Origin: Paulinella micropora
Lineage: Eukaryota; Cercozoa; Imbricatea; Euglyphida; Paulinellidae
Assembly (NCBI GenBank): GCA_019918135.1
Contig: WBZZ01004602.1
Span: forward strand, 1-64,000
Direction: 5' to 3'
Length of the DNA stretch: 64,000 bases
Shown here: positions 1 through 9,290 of the stretch, piece after piece
Position numbering within the stretch: position 1 is the first letter of the stretch
Layout: the number at the start of each line of letters is the position of its first letter
Program-made: the position numbers and the translations under genes
The notes under the pieces: generated by a model
Told to the model about the DNA's origin: nothing
Seen by the model: only the letters and a program-made list of their open reading frames with translations
Database searches by the model: none

Positions 1-739
1 ACGAATCATCACCATCGTACCGCGGATGGTTAGGAATCCAGTTGAATTCAAGGTAACTCTCAGCGCGTTGCTTGAAGTCGCGCGGTGGAAAACTAGACAA
101 ATTCCATTGCTGCAGAACCTCTAGCATCTCGACTCCCTCTCTTGTCGTGGCTTGCCCCCCTGTCGCGCGCTTTCTACCCTCCGCTGTCGTACTCTGTTTT
201 AAATAATCTATCGCGTATTGCACATGATCCCTCTGCCGTCCAGTAATTCGCTGTATTTCTGTAGCTTGCCCCGCCTTCGCTACAAGCCTCTTTACCCGAG
301 CAGAGTATTGTTCTACCTGCTCCTTCAGCAAATTTAAATCTTTTAGTTGTTTCTCGACTCTGGCCGTTGCTAGTAGTACGGAATCGTTCTTTAGGGACAC
401 CCTAAGTTGCAGTTGTTCTTGCTCAAGACATTCTTTTGCTTTCTGGATTTGGGTAGATTGAGACTTGCTGGCAGCTTGAATTTTTTGCACGTTGGCCATC
501 TCAATTGGTATAGACATGGGTTTTGGTGTAATTACCGCGATTCTACGCGTCCTATCTGTTTGATCAATCCCATTTTTAAACCAATCGTTTTCCCGCACGT
601 TAAGAGAAAATACGTAGCAGGTCTCGACAGGTTCTCCGTCATTTCCGACGTATCGGCTGGAGTTATTCCAGGTCTGAAATTCTGTGTGCATGGGTATTTT
701 TTCGCGACGTGATTTGCCGCAGTCCGTGCATAACGCCAT
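1..739 (-). CDS. Coiled-coil protein with N-terminal Cys-x2-Cys, 3' end outside window
   Basis: The minus strand stays open from the ATG at 739 to the window edge (246 codons), so the stop lies outside. Residues 4-7 form a CTDC pair like half a zinc ribbon. From about residue 80 the protein is rich in Lys, Glu, Gln and Leu, as expected for a long helix or coiled coil. The segment at residues 29-75 (RYVG..., ITPKP) resembles the matching part of the small proteins at 46586-47032 and 49067-49513 (RYLD..., ITPEP), so I infer one family. Function unknown. The polypurine stretch at 750-840 lies directly upstream. Confidence 0.75.
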   Translation of the reverse strand, partial: MALCTDCGKSRREKIPMHTEFQTWNNSSRYVGNDGEPVETCYVFSLNVRENDWFKNGIDQTDRTRRIAVITPKPMSIPIEMANVQKIQAASKSQSTQIQKAKECLEQEQLQLRVSLKNDSVLLATARVEKQLKDLNLLKEQVEQYSARVKRLVAKAGQATEIQRITGRQRDHVQYAIDYLKQSTTAEGRKRATGGQATTREGVEMLEVLQQWNLSSFPPRDFKQRAESYLEFNWIPNHPRYDGDDS

Positions 740-1017
740 TACGAATTTAAAAAAGGGGCAAGGGCGAGGGGAGAGGGGGGGGGGAAGGAGTGAAGAAAGG
801 GAGAGGGGAGAAAGAAAGGGAGGGGAAGAGGGAGGCGCCCCCCCCCCTTCTCTCCCTGCTCCCTTCCCGGCCCCCGGTCTCTTCCGAGGGGAAGGGTGCC
901 CGAAAAAACTTTTTTGATCAGAGGGGCACAATTCTGGCACACGTTCCTTTTCTCTGGGAAATACGCACACATACACATTTGGCGACAAATTAATCCTTGA
1001 TATGCCGATCTTTGCAG
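740..1017. other. G/A-rich intergenic stretch with a short G/C hairpin
   Basis: The first 100 bases are almost pure purine on the plus strand (G-runs with AGGGGAG units), followed by GGGAGGCGCC and a run of C that can pair back on the G-run (about 830-848). No credible coding frame is seen. It probably holds the upstream region of the minus-strand gene starting at 739. Confidence 0.5.
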
Positions 1018-1160
1018 TAGTACCCAGGCCGCTTGCGCGGCCTGGAGGGAGTTTGAAAAACAAAATTTCAAGACAAACTCAGAATTTAATCATAAATGAA
1101 TTTTTATTAAAAGTCAAGTATGCGGCCGCTCGTTCCAGCGGCTGGCTGGGACGGCCTCTG
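1018..1160 (-). repeat. Duplicated gene 3' end plus 3'-UTR module (copy 1)
   Basis: Bases 1060-1160 repeat 1250-1345 almost base for base. They contain the last codons of the gene at 1290-1847, the A/T 3'-end motif TTTTTATTAAAA at 1101-1112, and the following UTR. The copy ends in a perfect 9-bp-stem palindrome (CCAGGCCGC, TTGC loop, 1024-1045). It is a tandem duplication of a gene tail rather than a gene. Confidence 0.7.
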
Positions 1161-1211
1161 CCCAGCCCGCTTGCGCGGTCTGGAGAGAAGGAGAGGGGAG
1201 AGGGACAGGAT

Positions 1212-1234
1212 CCTGCCAAGTAAAACTCGGCAGG
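1212..1234 (-). terminator. 3'-UTR hairpin (copy 2)
   Basis: CCTGCC and GGCAGG arms enclose an 11-base loop, about 55 bases beyond the stop codon of the gene at 1290-1847. The same hairpin and flanking bases recur at 2139-2161 behind the next minus-strand gene. I infer a 3'-end processing or termination signal used with the neighbouring ATTAAA/AATAAA motif. Confidence 0.55.
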
Positions 1235-1289
1235 GAGTTTGACAAAACAAAATTTCAAGACTCAGAATTTAATCATAAACGAATTTCTA

Positions 1290-1847
1290 TTAAAAGTCAA
1301 GTCTGCGGCCGCTCGTTCCAGCGGCTGGCTGGGACGGCCTCTGCTTGGGCAGAGGAGTAATGCAATTGTCATAGGGGCGTTCATCGATGCGCCGCCTGGC
1401 CAGTGCGTAACTTATCAACACTAGGCTGTTGGTCACGCGCCAAATGTCTCTCTCTACGTGCGTCGCCCTTGCGTCTTCGGCGCGCACTGTTCCTTGCTTG
1501 GACCCGACCCACTCTGTCAGAGCCTTGGGCCTGGGAGCCACGTGCTCTTTGTATTGTCCTAAGCGTACCTGAGCCTTCATTTTGTCTAACACGCTACAAA
1601 CTCGCTCCAGGTCCTCGAGCAAGGCCGCACTTGCGGCATCAACCTCCGACGGCGGCGGTGTCGTGGCTAGAGGCTCCAGCCCACACAGCCGCGGGTCGTA
1701 CGGTGGTACTGTGCCATAAGCGCGTGCAGGCTCAGACCCGACGACGGCTGTCGGGTCTGAGTTCGGAGACAGCTCGTGTGCGCGCGGCTCGCTCTCGACC
1801 TTGAGCTTCTTGGGAGAAGGCTCCTCCGCGAAATCCATCGTCATCAT
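1290..1847 (-). CDS. Small protein with N-terminal nuclear-localisation-like motif
   Basis: A 185-residue protein starting at the ATG-ATG pair at 1847. The N-terminus carries MDFAEEPSPKKLKV, where PKKLKV resembles a classical monopartite nuclear localisation signal. A near-identical leader (MDFAEPSLKKLKV) opens the broken gene at 2212-3810, so the two share an origin. The rest is charged and partly proline-rich, with a helical stretch at about residues 65-95. No known domain recognised. It ends in LDF followed by an A/T motif and the 3'-UTR hairpin. The frame is open far upstream of the ATG, but that part is G/C homopolymer and unlikely to be translated. Confidence 0.65.
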   Translation of the reverse strand: MMTMDFAEEPSPKKLKVESEPRAHELSPNSDPTAVVGSEPARAYGTVPPYDPRLCGLEPLATTPPPSEVDAASAALLEDLERVCSVLDKMKAQVRLGQYKEHVAPRPKALTEWVGSKQGTVRAEDARATHVERDIWRVTNSLVLISYALARRRIDERPYDNCITPLPKQRPSQPAAGTSGRRLDF

Positions 1848-2138
1848 CTGCCAAGGGGGAGAGACAAAAGAGGAGAGGGAGGAGGGGGGGGGGCATGAGA
1901 GATAGACGCACACAAGAAATAAAAGGGGACAAGAAAGATCAGCGCACCCCGCCCCCTTCTGCAAAAAACGAAAATCAAACAAATTGTGGCCTGGCAACGT
2001 GCGGTGACCTTGGGTGCTCCTCGTGCAGGGGGGGGGTGCTCCCCCCCCCTGGCTCGTGCCAGGGGGGGGGGGGGTGCCCCCCCCCTTTCCCTGCCCAGCC
2101 CGCTTGCGCACGCTCTCCAACGCGCGAGAGAGAGACAC
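1848..2138 (-). promoter_or_regulatory. Upstream region with CAAATTGTGG box and G/C hairpins
   Basis: The plus strand carries CAAATTGTGG about 135 bases before the start at 1847. The same decamer lies about 130 bases before the unrelated kelch gene start at 10346. In both places a G-run/C-run hairpin follows (here about 2028-2050, with a second at 2062-2088). The shared box and layout suggest a common promoter module; its activity is inferred. Confidence 0.4.
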
Positions 2139-2161
2139 CCTGCCAAGTAAAACTCGGCAGG
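2139..2161 (-). terminator. 3'-UTR hairpin (copy 3)
   Basis: Same CCTGCC/GGCAGG hairpin and loop as at 1212-1234, followed on the plus side by the conserved A-rich block and the A/T motif TTTTAATTAAAA at about 2210-2221. It lies behind the 3' end of the broken gene at 2212-3810. Confidence 0.55.
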
Positions 2162-2211
2162 GAGTTTCACAACACAAAACTCAAGACACTTAATTGTATC
2201 ATAAACGAATT

Positions 2212-3810
2212 TTAATTAAAAACAGCCAAGCTTACGCAGGGGGCTGGGTCGCGAGGGGTGCAGGCCTCTGCTATTGCCAAGGCTGTCTGCCCTTGACGAC
2301 ACGTGTCGGGTCGATGCGCGTCTTTGGTTTGCACCAGTTGGCATGGAAGTAGCAACGGCATGACAGGTGTCACACATTCCTGTTCCAACGTTGGCGAGCT
2401 CAAGAGATGCGGTTGGACACCTTGGCGGCCATGTAGCGCCAAGCATTCCCATTCCAACGGTGGCAAGCTCTTGGAAGGAGACGCGATTGGAAAACGCCTC
2501 AGTGGAAGATCCGTCAAAGGGCGACAAAAGTTCGGAGCTTTAGGACTGCGAGGACAGCCTTGGAACTCGTATGGTGACGCTTGCGAGATTGATAATGAAT
2601 CCAGGTTTTTTAGTGTGTGCAGTTTCTGGCTGACAAGTGCAACCACCAGCCGTGTAACAGGCTGGTCGTCGTCGTCGTCGTCGTCATGATCCTTCGAGCC
2701 CAACTCACATTCGTCGGTTTCTACTTCAGCTTGGCTCTTGGCAAGCTGAGCAGAGCCGAATTTCTTCTTGACGCGTTGCCCTTTACTTTCTTTAGTATTT
2801 TTCTGCACCGGCTCCTGCCAAGGGGCATGTCCCCCGCCCCCACCCCCCCCCGGGTTGATCCCCTTAACTGCTAGCAGTAAAATGAAAAAACGCTTCTGTC
2901 TTGCCGCAGCCCCTGAGAAAGACGAGGCGGGCCTTCTTCCCAGCCCGCGGTAGCGGGCTGGCAAGCCTTCTTGCTCTGCATCAGAAATACTCTGAGTGTT
3001 CGAGTAGCGGGCGGAGCAGCGTCTGCTGCTCTGCCGCGCCCTGCCGATGGACGGCACGCCAGAGGGGGGGGGGGGGGCAGCCCGCAGCGCTTGGGCGCTT
3101 TGTACAGGGGGGTGCGCCCCCCCCTCCCCTTTTTTCCCGCACAAGGGGGTGATTCGGTCGAAAAAGGCAATAGTTCGGGTAAAAAAGGCAGCACACCCAG
3201 AGGGAGGGGGGAAGCCCCCCCGCGGGTGCCGGAGGGGGGACACGAGAAATCAAACACAGAGACAGCACCTTGCTTTCGTCTTCGAGGACTGCTAGCACAT
3301 GTGGGCTCGACTTTTTGGCCATCGAGCAGGGACACGAAATTCCCTGGCTTAAACTCCTGCGCATAGATATCAGCTAGGGCGTAATCGCAAAGAAGCTTAA
3401 ACCAGGTGTACAGGCGCGGGAAATCCTTGGCAAGGCACTCGCTGACCTTCGCCCAGGAAGGTTGTAGGGTGGGGAAGGTAGCAGCAAAGGTGAAAAGAGC
3501 AGTTCGATCCTTGTCTTTTCCTGCGCCAGTGCGGGGTTCTGAGCGTCCAGCGCGCGTTCCTCCTCTGTGAAAGCACCGCTGTGAAGGCGTTTGGCCTCTT
3601 GCACAATCTCGTTCCAGCTAGGCGGCCGGGGCCTTGACGCAGGGTTCTCTTGGGCGCACTCCCCCTCCCAGCTATCCTCTTGCTCTGAGTCTTATTTTGC
3701 CGTTTTCAGCCTGAGCGCACAGGCTGCTAGCAAGACCTCCTTGACTTGTGCGCGGCTTGCCAGGCGACCTTGAGCTTCTTGAGAGAAGGCTCTGCAAAAT
3801 CCATTGTCAT
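2212..3810 (-). pseudogene. Broken relative of the 1290-1847 gene, invaded by G-runs
   Basis: The start at 3810 gives MDFAEPSLKKLKV, matching the leader of the gene at 1290-1847. Protein-like stretches follow on the minus strand in more than one frame, including an acidic/helical segment near 3500-3600 and a tail with a run of aspartates near 2680. Several G or C homopolymers and one AGCCCGC-type palindrome (2941-2960) lie inside. It looks broken, with roughly three or more interruptions. Homopolymer length errors in the assembly could explain some of them. No function assigned. Confidence 0.5.
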
Positions 3811-4200
3811 CTGGCAAAAGAGAGACAGACAGAGAGAGTCACAGAGTATGCGGATCACAGCCAAACGATACCCCTCCCATACCCGGGTATCATATCCCAT
3901 ACCCCTGGAGTATGAAACCCCCCACATACCCCCCCGAGGGGCACGGGGGGGGGGGGATGAATGACGGGGGTGGTTGGGGGGAAGGGGGGGGGGAGGGGCA
4001 TGCGAAAGACGCAAGAATGGGAAGAGGCGAGGGGGAGGGGGACCCCCCCCCCCAGGTGCTTCTGGGAAGGGGGGGGGTGCCCCCTTCCCTTTTCCTCTAC
4101 CCCCTCCCCTTAGGGTCCCCGCGGGCTAAGAACAAGACACACAAAAAACCGCAACAATAAAAAACAGAGGAGAAGGAGGGGGTTTCCCCTCTTCTTCTAA
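3811..4200. other. Intergenic region with G-rich tracts
   Basis: Between the divergent starts at 3810 and 4280. It contains short direct repeats of ATACCC-type sequence at 3885-3935, long G-runs at 3945-3995, and a G/C hairpin around 4050-4090. No coding frame is convincing. It probably holds the promoters of both flanking genes. Confidence 0.4.
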
Positions 4201-4279
4201 GCTCTATTACCTTTTTTTGCCTCCCCCCTTCTAACCCACTTTTGTTTTCTTTTGTACCTTGGAATTTCTTCTAAAAAAG

Positions 4280-6511
4280 ATGCAAGCAGTGCCCGGCGCC
4301 GAATCCAGTGCGGCCCGCGCATTTAAGACCAAGTACAAAGCTGGGGACTCTGTGGCCCTTCTGCCCTCAGGCGTGCGATTGCGCCTGCAAGCAGGAGGCA
4401 GGCTAAGCCTGCTCCTCACACTGCCTGCGGCAGAGTGGCTTCCCGCCTGCGAGCGCTGTTTTACTTTGTCCGAAAGCGCGGCACCCGCCGAGGCTGAACC
4501 GTGGGCCGATGACGGGCACTTTAGGCTGTGCTTTACACACGCGCGCAGGTTGGAAAAGAAGCGCGAGCGCCTTGCGCGTCGCCGACTAAGGCGCAAGCGG
4601 AAGCGGGAGGCTGCGCAGCGTTTTCAATACCGCAAGAGAAGGCGTCTGCGAGCTGCGAGTGACGCAGAACTCGGGGTTCAGGCACCCCCAGCGCCCCAAC
4701 CCCCTCCCCAGTCCGCGCCGCCGGCAGGGCAGGGCTCCCCCACGCCCTCTCATTTCAGCCCGCTGGCGCGGGCTGGGCAGGAGACTAAAATTAGAGAAAA
4801 GAAAGACAAGCGGCAACAAGGCAGTGCGAAACAACCGGCACAGGGGCAAGCAATGCAAACCGAGCTAGACAGGCGCTTTGTCTGTAACACTTGTGGCAAA
4901 CGTTTTCCGAAACCAAGCAAACTGAGGCTACATGTACGCACACACACGGGTGAGAAGCCCTACGCCTGCGACCAGTGCAACAGCAAGTTTGCAAAATCCA
5001 GCATGCTCACACGGCACAAGCGCGTGCACACGGGCGAGAAGCCCTACGCCTGCGACCAGTGCAACAAAAGGTTGGCAAATTCTAGCAGTCTCACTGTGCA
5101 CAAACGCCGTGTGCACACGGGCGAGAGGCCTTACGCCTGCGACCAGTGTGACAGGAAGTTTGCAACATCTAGCGACCTCATGATGCACAAGCGCCGAGCG
5201 CACACGGGCGAGAAGCCTTACGCCTGCGATATCGATGAGTGCGACAGGAAGTTTGCGAGCTCTAGCGAGCTCATTTTTCACAAGCGCGTGCACACGGGCG
5301 AGAAGCCTTACGCCTGCGATGAGTGCGACAGCAAGTTTACAGAATCCGGCATGCTCACACGGCACAAGCGCGTGCACACGGGCGAGAAGCCCTACGCCTG
5401 CGACCAGTGTGACAAAAAATTTGCAAGCTCTGGCAATCTCGCAGACCACACGCGCCGTGCGCACACGGGTGAGAAACCTTACGCCTGCGACCAGTGTGAC
5501 AAAAAATTTGCAAGCTCTGGCGATCTCGCAGAGCACACGCGCCGTGCGCACACGGGTGAGAAACCTTACGCCTGCGACCAGTGTGACAAAAAATTTGCAA
5601 GCTCTGGCAATCTCGCAGACCACACGCGCCGTGCGCACACGGGCGATAAACCGCACGCCTGCGGCCAGTGCGACAGCAAGTTTGTTAACTCGGGCGAGCT
5701 CATTTCGCACAAGCGCGTGCACACGGGCGAGAAGCCTTACGCCTGTGACGAGTGCACCATGAGCTTTGCGCGATCGACCGCGCTCAAGAAGCATAAAAAA
5801 AGGCACGAAGAAAGCAGGGCTTGGAATTACGTCTGCAGCTTTGTGCTGCACGGCACTACCAAGTTTCAACCAGGCCAAGATTTGTTGGCGTGCACGACGC
5901 GTTGCAAAGCAGCGTGGTTGCTGGACTACCACGTGCAGTGCTGCCACACGGCAGAGGGCCTGGCCGCTCGGTTTCGCACCGAGCAGCAGCTGGCCGATTT
6001 TTTGCACAGCCAGGGCTGGGCTTGCGACCGGGACTATGTGAACACGGTGGACTTTGGAGTGTGCGATGGACCAGACTTTGGAGGCTTTGTGAGGGCCAGG
6101 CCAGATTTCCATATCCCCTTATTCCAGTCACTGCCCGACGGGCACAGGTGCGTGCTGTTGGTGGGCAACGACGAGTTTGAGCACCGGCGCTACCGTTGCG
6201 AGCTCGCGCGCACGCATAACATTGCCACAGCGCTGGCGATGCAGGAAGGGTTGTCCAAGCTGCCGATAGTGTACATTCGCTTCAACCCACATTACTATGA
6301 AGTGGATGGCGTGTCGCACAACCCGTCGCTGGAGAGCAGGTTAAAGAGGCTGCAGAGCCTACTGCTCCAGCTCCAAAAAGGGCAAGTGAAGTTTGCTCAG
6401 CCGGGCGGCATTAACTTGTTCTATCTGTACTACAGCCACATTCTGGACCTTGACGACGGCAACTCGGCAGCGGCATCCTTCCTGCGCGACTGTGTAGTGC
6501 AAGTGGAATAA
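4280..6511 (+). CDS. Eleven-finger C2H2 protein with C-terminal nuclease-like domain
   Basis: 743 residues from the first ATG. Residues 1-195 are basic and partly proline-rich (KKRERLARRRLRRKRKR), a likely nuclear and DNA-binding tail. One AGCCCGC palindrome (4756-4775) is embedded in frame. Residues about 199-510 hold eleven tandem C2H2 fingers with TGEKP linkers; fingers 7-9 are nearly identical, so the array has expanded recently. Residues about 540-700 resemble the nuclease-like domain seen behind zinc fingers in some algal and viral proteins: RPDF at about 604, an NDEFEH/CELAR segment, and VYIRFNP at about 662. The order and acidic residues suggest a PD-(D/E)xK or Vsr-like fold. A sequence-guided nuclease or recombinase is possible, but catalysis is inferred. 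Zinc-finger part near certain, nuclease part moderate. Confidence 0.85.
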   Translation: MQAVPGAESSAARAFKTKYKAGDSVALLPSGVRLRLQAGGRLSLLLTLPAAEWLPACERCFTLSESAAPAEAEPWADDGHFRLCFTHARRLEKKRERLARRRLRRKRKREAAQRFQYRKRRRLRAASDAELGVQAPPAPQPPPQSAPPAGQGSPTPSHFSPLARAGQETKIREKKDKRQQGSAKQPAQGQAMQTELDRRFVCNTCGKRFPKPSKLRLHVRTHTGEKPYACDQCNSKFAKSSMLTRHKRVHTGEKPYACDQCNKRLANSSSLTVHKRRVHTGERPYACDQCDRKFATSSDLMMHKRRAHTGEKPYACDIDECDRKFASSSELIFHKRVHTGEKPYACDECDSKFTESGMLTRHKRVHTGEKPYACDQCDKKFASSGNLADHTRRAHTGEKPYACDQCDKKFASSGDLAEHTRRAHTGEKPYACDQCDKKFASSGNLADHTRRAHTGDKPHACGQCDSKFVNSGELISHKRVHTGEKPYACDECTMSFARSTALKKHKKRHEESRAWNYVCSFVLHGTTKFQPGQDLLACTTRCKAAWLLDYHVQCCHTAEGLAARFRTEQQLADFLHSQGWACDRDYVNTVDFGVCDGPDFGGFVRARPDFHIPLFQSLPDGHRCVLLVGNDEFEHRRYRCELARTHNIATALAMQEGLSKLPIVYIRFNPHYYEVDGVSHNPSLESRLKRLQSLLLQLQKGQVKFAQPGGINLFYLYYSHILDLDDGNSAAASFLRDCVVQVE

Positions 6512-6582
6512 AACACTTCTCTCGGTTTTTCTTTTAAGCAAAAAAGAAGGTCAAGAAAGGAAAAGGTTACATAAAAACGTTT

Positions 6583-6594
6583 TTATTAAAAGAT
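6583..6594. terminator. A/T 3'-end motif
   Basis: TTTTTATTAAAA lies about 75 bases after the stop of the zinc-finger gene. It reads as ATTAAA on the plus strand and AATAAA on the minus strand, so it could serve as a poly(A) signal in either direction. Confidence 0.45.
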
Positions 6595-6640
6595 TGATAC
6601 AAGCAATGACAAGCAATGACAAGCAGGGGCTTCGATACCT

Positions 6641-7060
6641 TTGGTATCGATTAAAGGGGTCACTGGTGTGGCCCATTGCAGAGGGCGATTGCACTTGACA
6701 GGTCCTACAGTGGGCGGCCTCTGTGCAATGCTAAACTCGACAATACCCATACGAGTCTGTCGCGAAGGGGGACTGAGTGCGCCTTACGGTTTGTGTGCAT
6801 CGGACGACCTCGTCTTTGTGACCGACCGCCAACACAACTGTGTGCGAGTCTTGCGCCCGGAGAGTTCAACAGTCCCGGCGGGCTAGCCTATTTGCCAGAG
6901 CAAGGGTTGGGTCTTGGTAGCTGACACCCAAAACCACCGAGTGCAGGTCTTCTTTCCACACGGGACTCTGCGTCGGCCCCGGTCCCCTGCGAATACCATT
7001 CTAAATCCAGGTAGAGTGCGCACGGGTCGGTGATGATGACAAAGAAGCTGCGCTCCGGGG
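6641..7060 (+). pseudogene. Remnant of an NHL-repeat (beta-propeller) protein
   Basis: Two stretches in different frames read like consecutive NHL repeats: APYGLCASDDLVFVTDRQHN near 6780-6840 and VADTQNHRVQVF near 6915-6955. The pattern P-x-G-hydrophobic, then VTD-x-x-N-x-V-x-V, is typical. No ATG start or complete propeller is present, and the frame is not continuous. A short repeat of CAATGACAAG precedes it (6602-6633). It is a fragment with at least one interruption. Confidence 0.5.
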
Positions 7061-7400
7061 GGCAAGGCCCCCCGAGCCCCCCATCCAGCCCGCGCTAGCG
7101 GGCTGCGAACGAGCCCTTGCCGCTCGATTCGAAGAGTTGGATTGGTTTGGGCAGATTGCGCGTGATCGTGACGACGCGAGGCGGTCGCCCCGCTCCATGG
7201 GCAGACATGGGGAGGGAGCTGTTCTCTCCCTCACTTTTGCGCGCGTCCGCACCCCTCGCCTTGTGTCGGCGCGCCTCGTGGCAGAAAGCTCGCGTCCTTT
7301 TCTTGGTTTTTTTGTGCTAGTTATGTATAAGCCGTAAGGCACCCCCCCCTCCCTCGCCCCCCCCCCGCCTTAACTGTCCCAGCTTGCTTTTGCGTGAGAG
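7061..7400. other. Gene-poor stretch with an AGCCCGC palindrome
   Basis: CAGCCCGC-GCTA-GCGGGCTG lies at 7086-7105, preceded by a GGGGGGC/GCCCCCC hairpin at about 7056-7076, so both halves of the twin-hairpin element are present. An open stretch at 7117-7337 has no recognisable domain and no good start. I see no convincing gene. Confidence 0.4.
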
Positions 7401-7514
7401 AGCGGGTGGAAGAGGAGGGGGGGGGCGCCCCCCCCCCCCCATCACCACAACCTCCCGCGCCACACACTGCGGCCCCCCTGCGTGTTGGGGGACGTTTTCA
7501 GAAAAGCGAGGAAA

Positions 7515-8197
7515 ATGAGCAGCGGCGCCAGAGATTCTGTCCCACGCGCGCGCGAGCAGGGGCAAGAGGAGGCGCAAGAGAAGGAGGAGGAGTTGAAGAT
7601 CCCGTCCTTCACCAGCGGCAACGATCGCTACGTGAAGCCTTACTTGCTGAGCAAGGCCACACGACTGTCGCTTGTGCGCAGCGCCTGGGGCACGGGGAAG
7701 AAGTATGCGCTGGCGAACCTGATTTTAGCTCTGCAGGGTGTCGATTGCGAGGCGGTCCGGGCGGCCTACAGCGTCAAGGAGCGGCGGGCGCTGCAGGGGC
7801 TGTTTAAAGCGCCCCTGCGCGTCCTCGTAATCAGCTCGGGGCGGACGGGGAAGGTGATGTATGCTCGCCTACGGAAACACCTGGAGCCCCACCGCGTGCA
7901 GGTGGACAAGTGCGGAGCGGCGACGAGGCGGAGTGACAAGCTTTGTTCAGAGATTAACAATCTGCACCAGCTGCTGGGGGGGACGTTGCCCCCTTCCAGC
8001 TGGTAGTTTTGAACGAGAGCGAAGAATTGCTCAGCAGCATGTTTATGGATGAGTGTGTTCGACACCCGCGGTGGGATCAGAACAGGAATGCTTTCGAGCG
8101 CGTGCTGCGTGCCTCGCAGGCGATAATTTGCTGGGACCCCTTTCTTGGCAGAAAGACCGAGGATGTTATAAAAACTCTTCTTTATTTTGAGGGGTGA
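7515..8197 (+). pseudogene. Remnant of a herpes-type origin-binding helicase (UL9/Herpes_ori_bp-like)
   Basis: From the ATG at 7515 the product contains WGTGKKYAL (a Walker A-like loop), then PLRVLVISSGRTGK (motif Ia-like). A second frame has RHPRWDQNRNAFERVLRAS and IICWDPFLGRKT, matching the layout of the ATPase half of the origin-binding helicase family known from herpesviruses and several giant viruses. The C-terminal helicase half and the DNA-binding part are missing. It looks truncated, with about one interruption. A G/C hairpin at 7412-7440 sits just upstream. Family assignment is from motif order only. Confidence 0.5.
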
Positions 8198-8248
8198 GCC
8201 CCGCTGATTTTTTGGGGCGGATTGCTCTGGACGCTAATTCAGATTGTA

Positions 8249-8260
8249 TTTTAATTAAAA
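8249..8260. terminator. A/T 3'-end motif
   Basis: Perfect palindrome TTTTAATTAAAA about 50 bases past the end of the helicase remnant. It gives ATTAAA on both strands. Confidence 0.4.
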
Positions 8261-8379
8261 AAAAACTTTTTTCTTTGCACTGTCCCCTGTTTGTTTTAAA
8301 CAGCCCAGAAAAAAAAGACCATTGAGGGCGCGTCTGTTGTTACACAGACACAGACACAGAAAAGCAAGCCTTGTACTTC

Positions 8380-9187
8380 ATGCCGAAAGAGGAAAAGAAG
8401 GCAGTGGACCCGACAGCACGCCAGGACGATAAGGAATGCACCAGGGGCGAACTGCTTTCCGCCCTGGACCTCAGCGTTTTGGCCACCATCCCCGGCACTA
8501 AAGAGCACACGTTTGTGTTGCAGGGCAAAACGCTGGTGGCAGCGCTCGAGGCCGACGGGGTCGCTACGTGTGCAGTATACGGTACTTTCGGATGACTTGA
8601 GCTCGCAAACGCAGCTCGTCCAGGACGCTCGAAGTCACGAACTTGAGAAGCGTCACCAGGACCTGGCGCTTGCGCAAGAAGACTTACAGCGACTGCAGCT
8701 CAAGCTTCGGCAGGACCCTATGGAGGACGAGGACGGGCCTGGGCAGGATTCGGGCGAGGAGTTGTTGAGGCTGAACCAGATCATTGGTAACCATACCAGA
8801 CAGATAGCACGCCGGGAACGGCCAGAGCTCGAGGTCCAGTACACGGAAACCGCTCAGACAGCCAGCTTCAAGCTCCCGCCTGGCCTGGTCGTGCGAGTAC
8901 CTGCGCTGTTCTCACCCGGCGCGCTGCTGTGGTGCCCACTGCAGGAGCCCAGCCTCACCGCCCGTTCCCAAACCAAGGTAGCCAAGGTTGGAGACAAGCG
9001 CGTGGCGGCGGCTACAGTCACCTACGCTCTGCCCGAGGGGCGCTTGGTTCAGGTCTGCCGGGACGCGGCCTCCGGGCTCCGGACCACTCCCGCACTGGCG
9101 GCACACGGCGACCGGCTTTTTGTCAGCGGTTATGAGGATGGGCGAGTGCACGCGTTTCGTGTCGGCGCGGGAGGGCTATTTAATTAA
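8380..9187 (+). pseudogene. Coiled-coil protein, frame not continuous
   Basis: The ATG at 8380 opens MPKEEKKAVDPTARQ; the reading then moves to an overlapping frame that runs to 9187. The second part has a strong coiled coil (ELEKRHQDLALAQEDLQRL, about 8640-8700), an acidic linker, and a tail with LFVSGYEDGRVHAFRV resembling one blade of a WD or PQQ propeller. The coil-then-propeller order recalls the kelch gene at 21392-23138, which also has a coil before its blades. One interruption is apparent; an assembly error is possible. Function unknown. Confidence 0.5.
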
Positions 9188-9192
9188 AAAAA
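9181..9192. terminator. A/T 3'-end motif between convergent genes
   Basis: TAATTAAAAAAA lies between the 3' ends of the plus gene ending at 9187 and the minus kelch gene ending at 9291, overlapping the plus-strand stop. It gives ATTAAA for the plus gene; AATAAA-like bases serving the kelch gene are less clear. Confidence 0.35.
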
Positions 9193-9290
9193 CTTTTCTT
9201 TGCGAGAGAGAAAAAAGGTTTTATTTATTTTTTCTTGTCAAGACAATGAAGCCACCCAAACGCCTAAAATCGTGTTATTAACAGCTATCT

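Noticed and set aside
4928-6112. 394-codon minus-strand open frame opposite the zinc-finger gene
   Set aside because: It mirrors the finger repeats (VRLLARVHALV units are the complement of HTGEKPY codons) and has no independent features.
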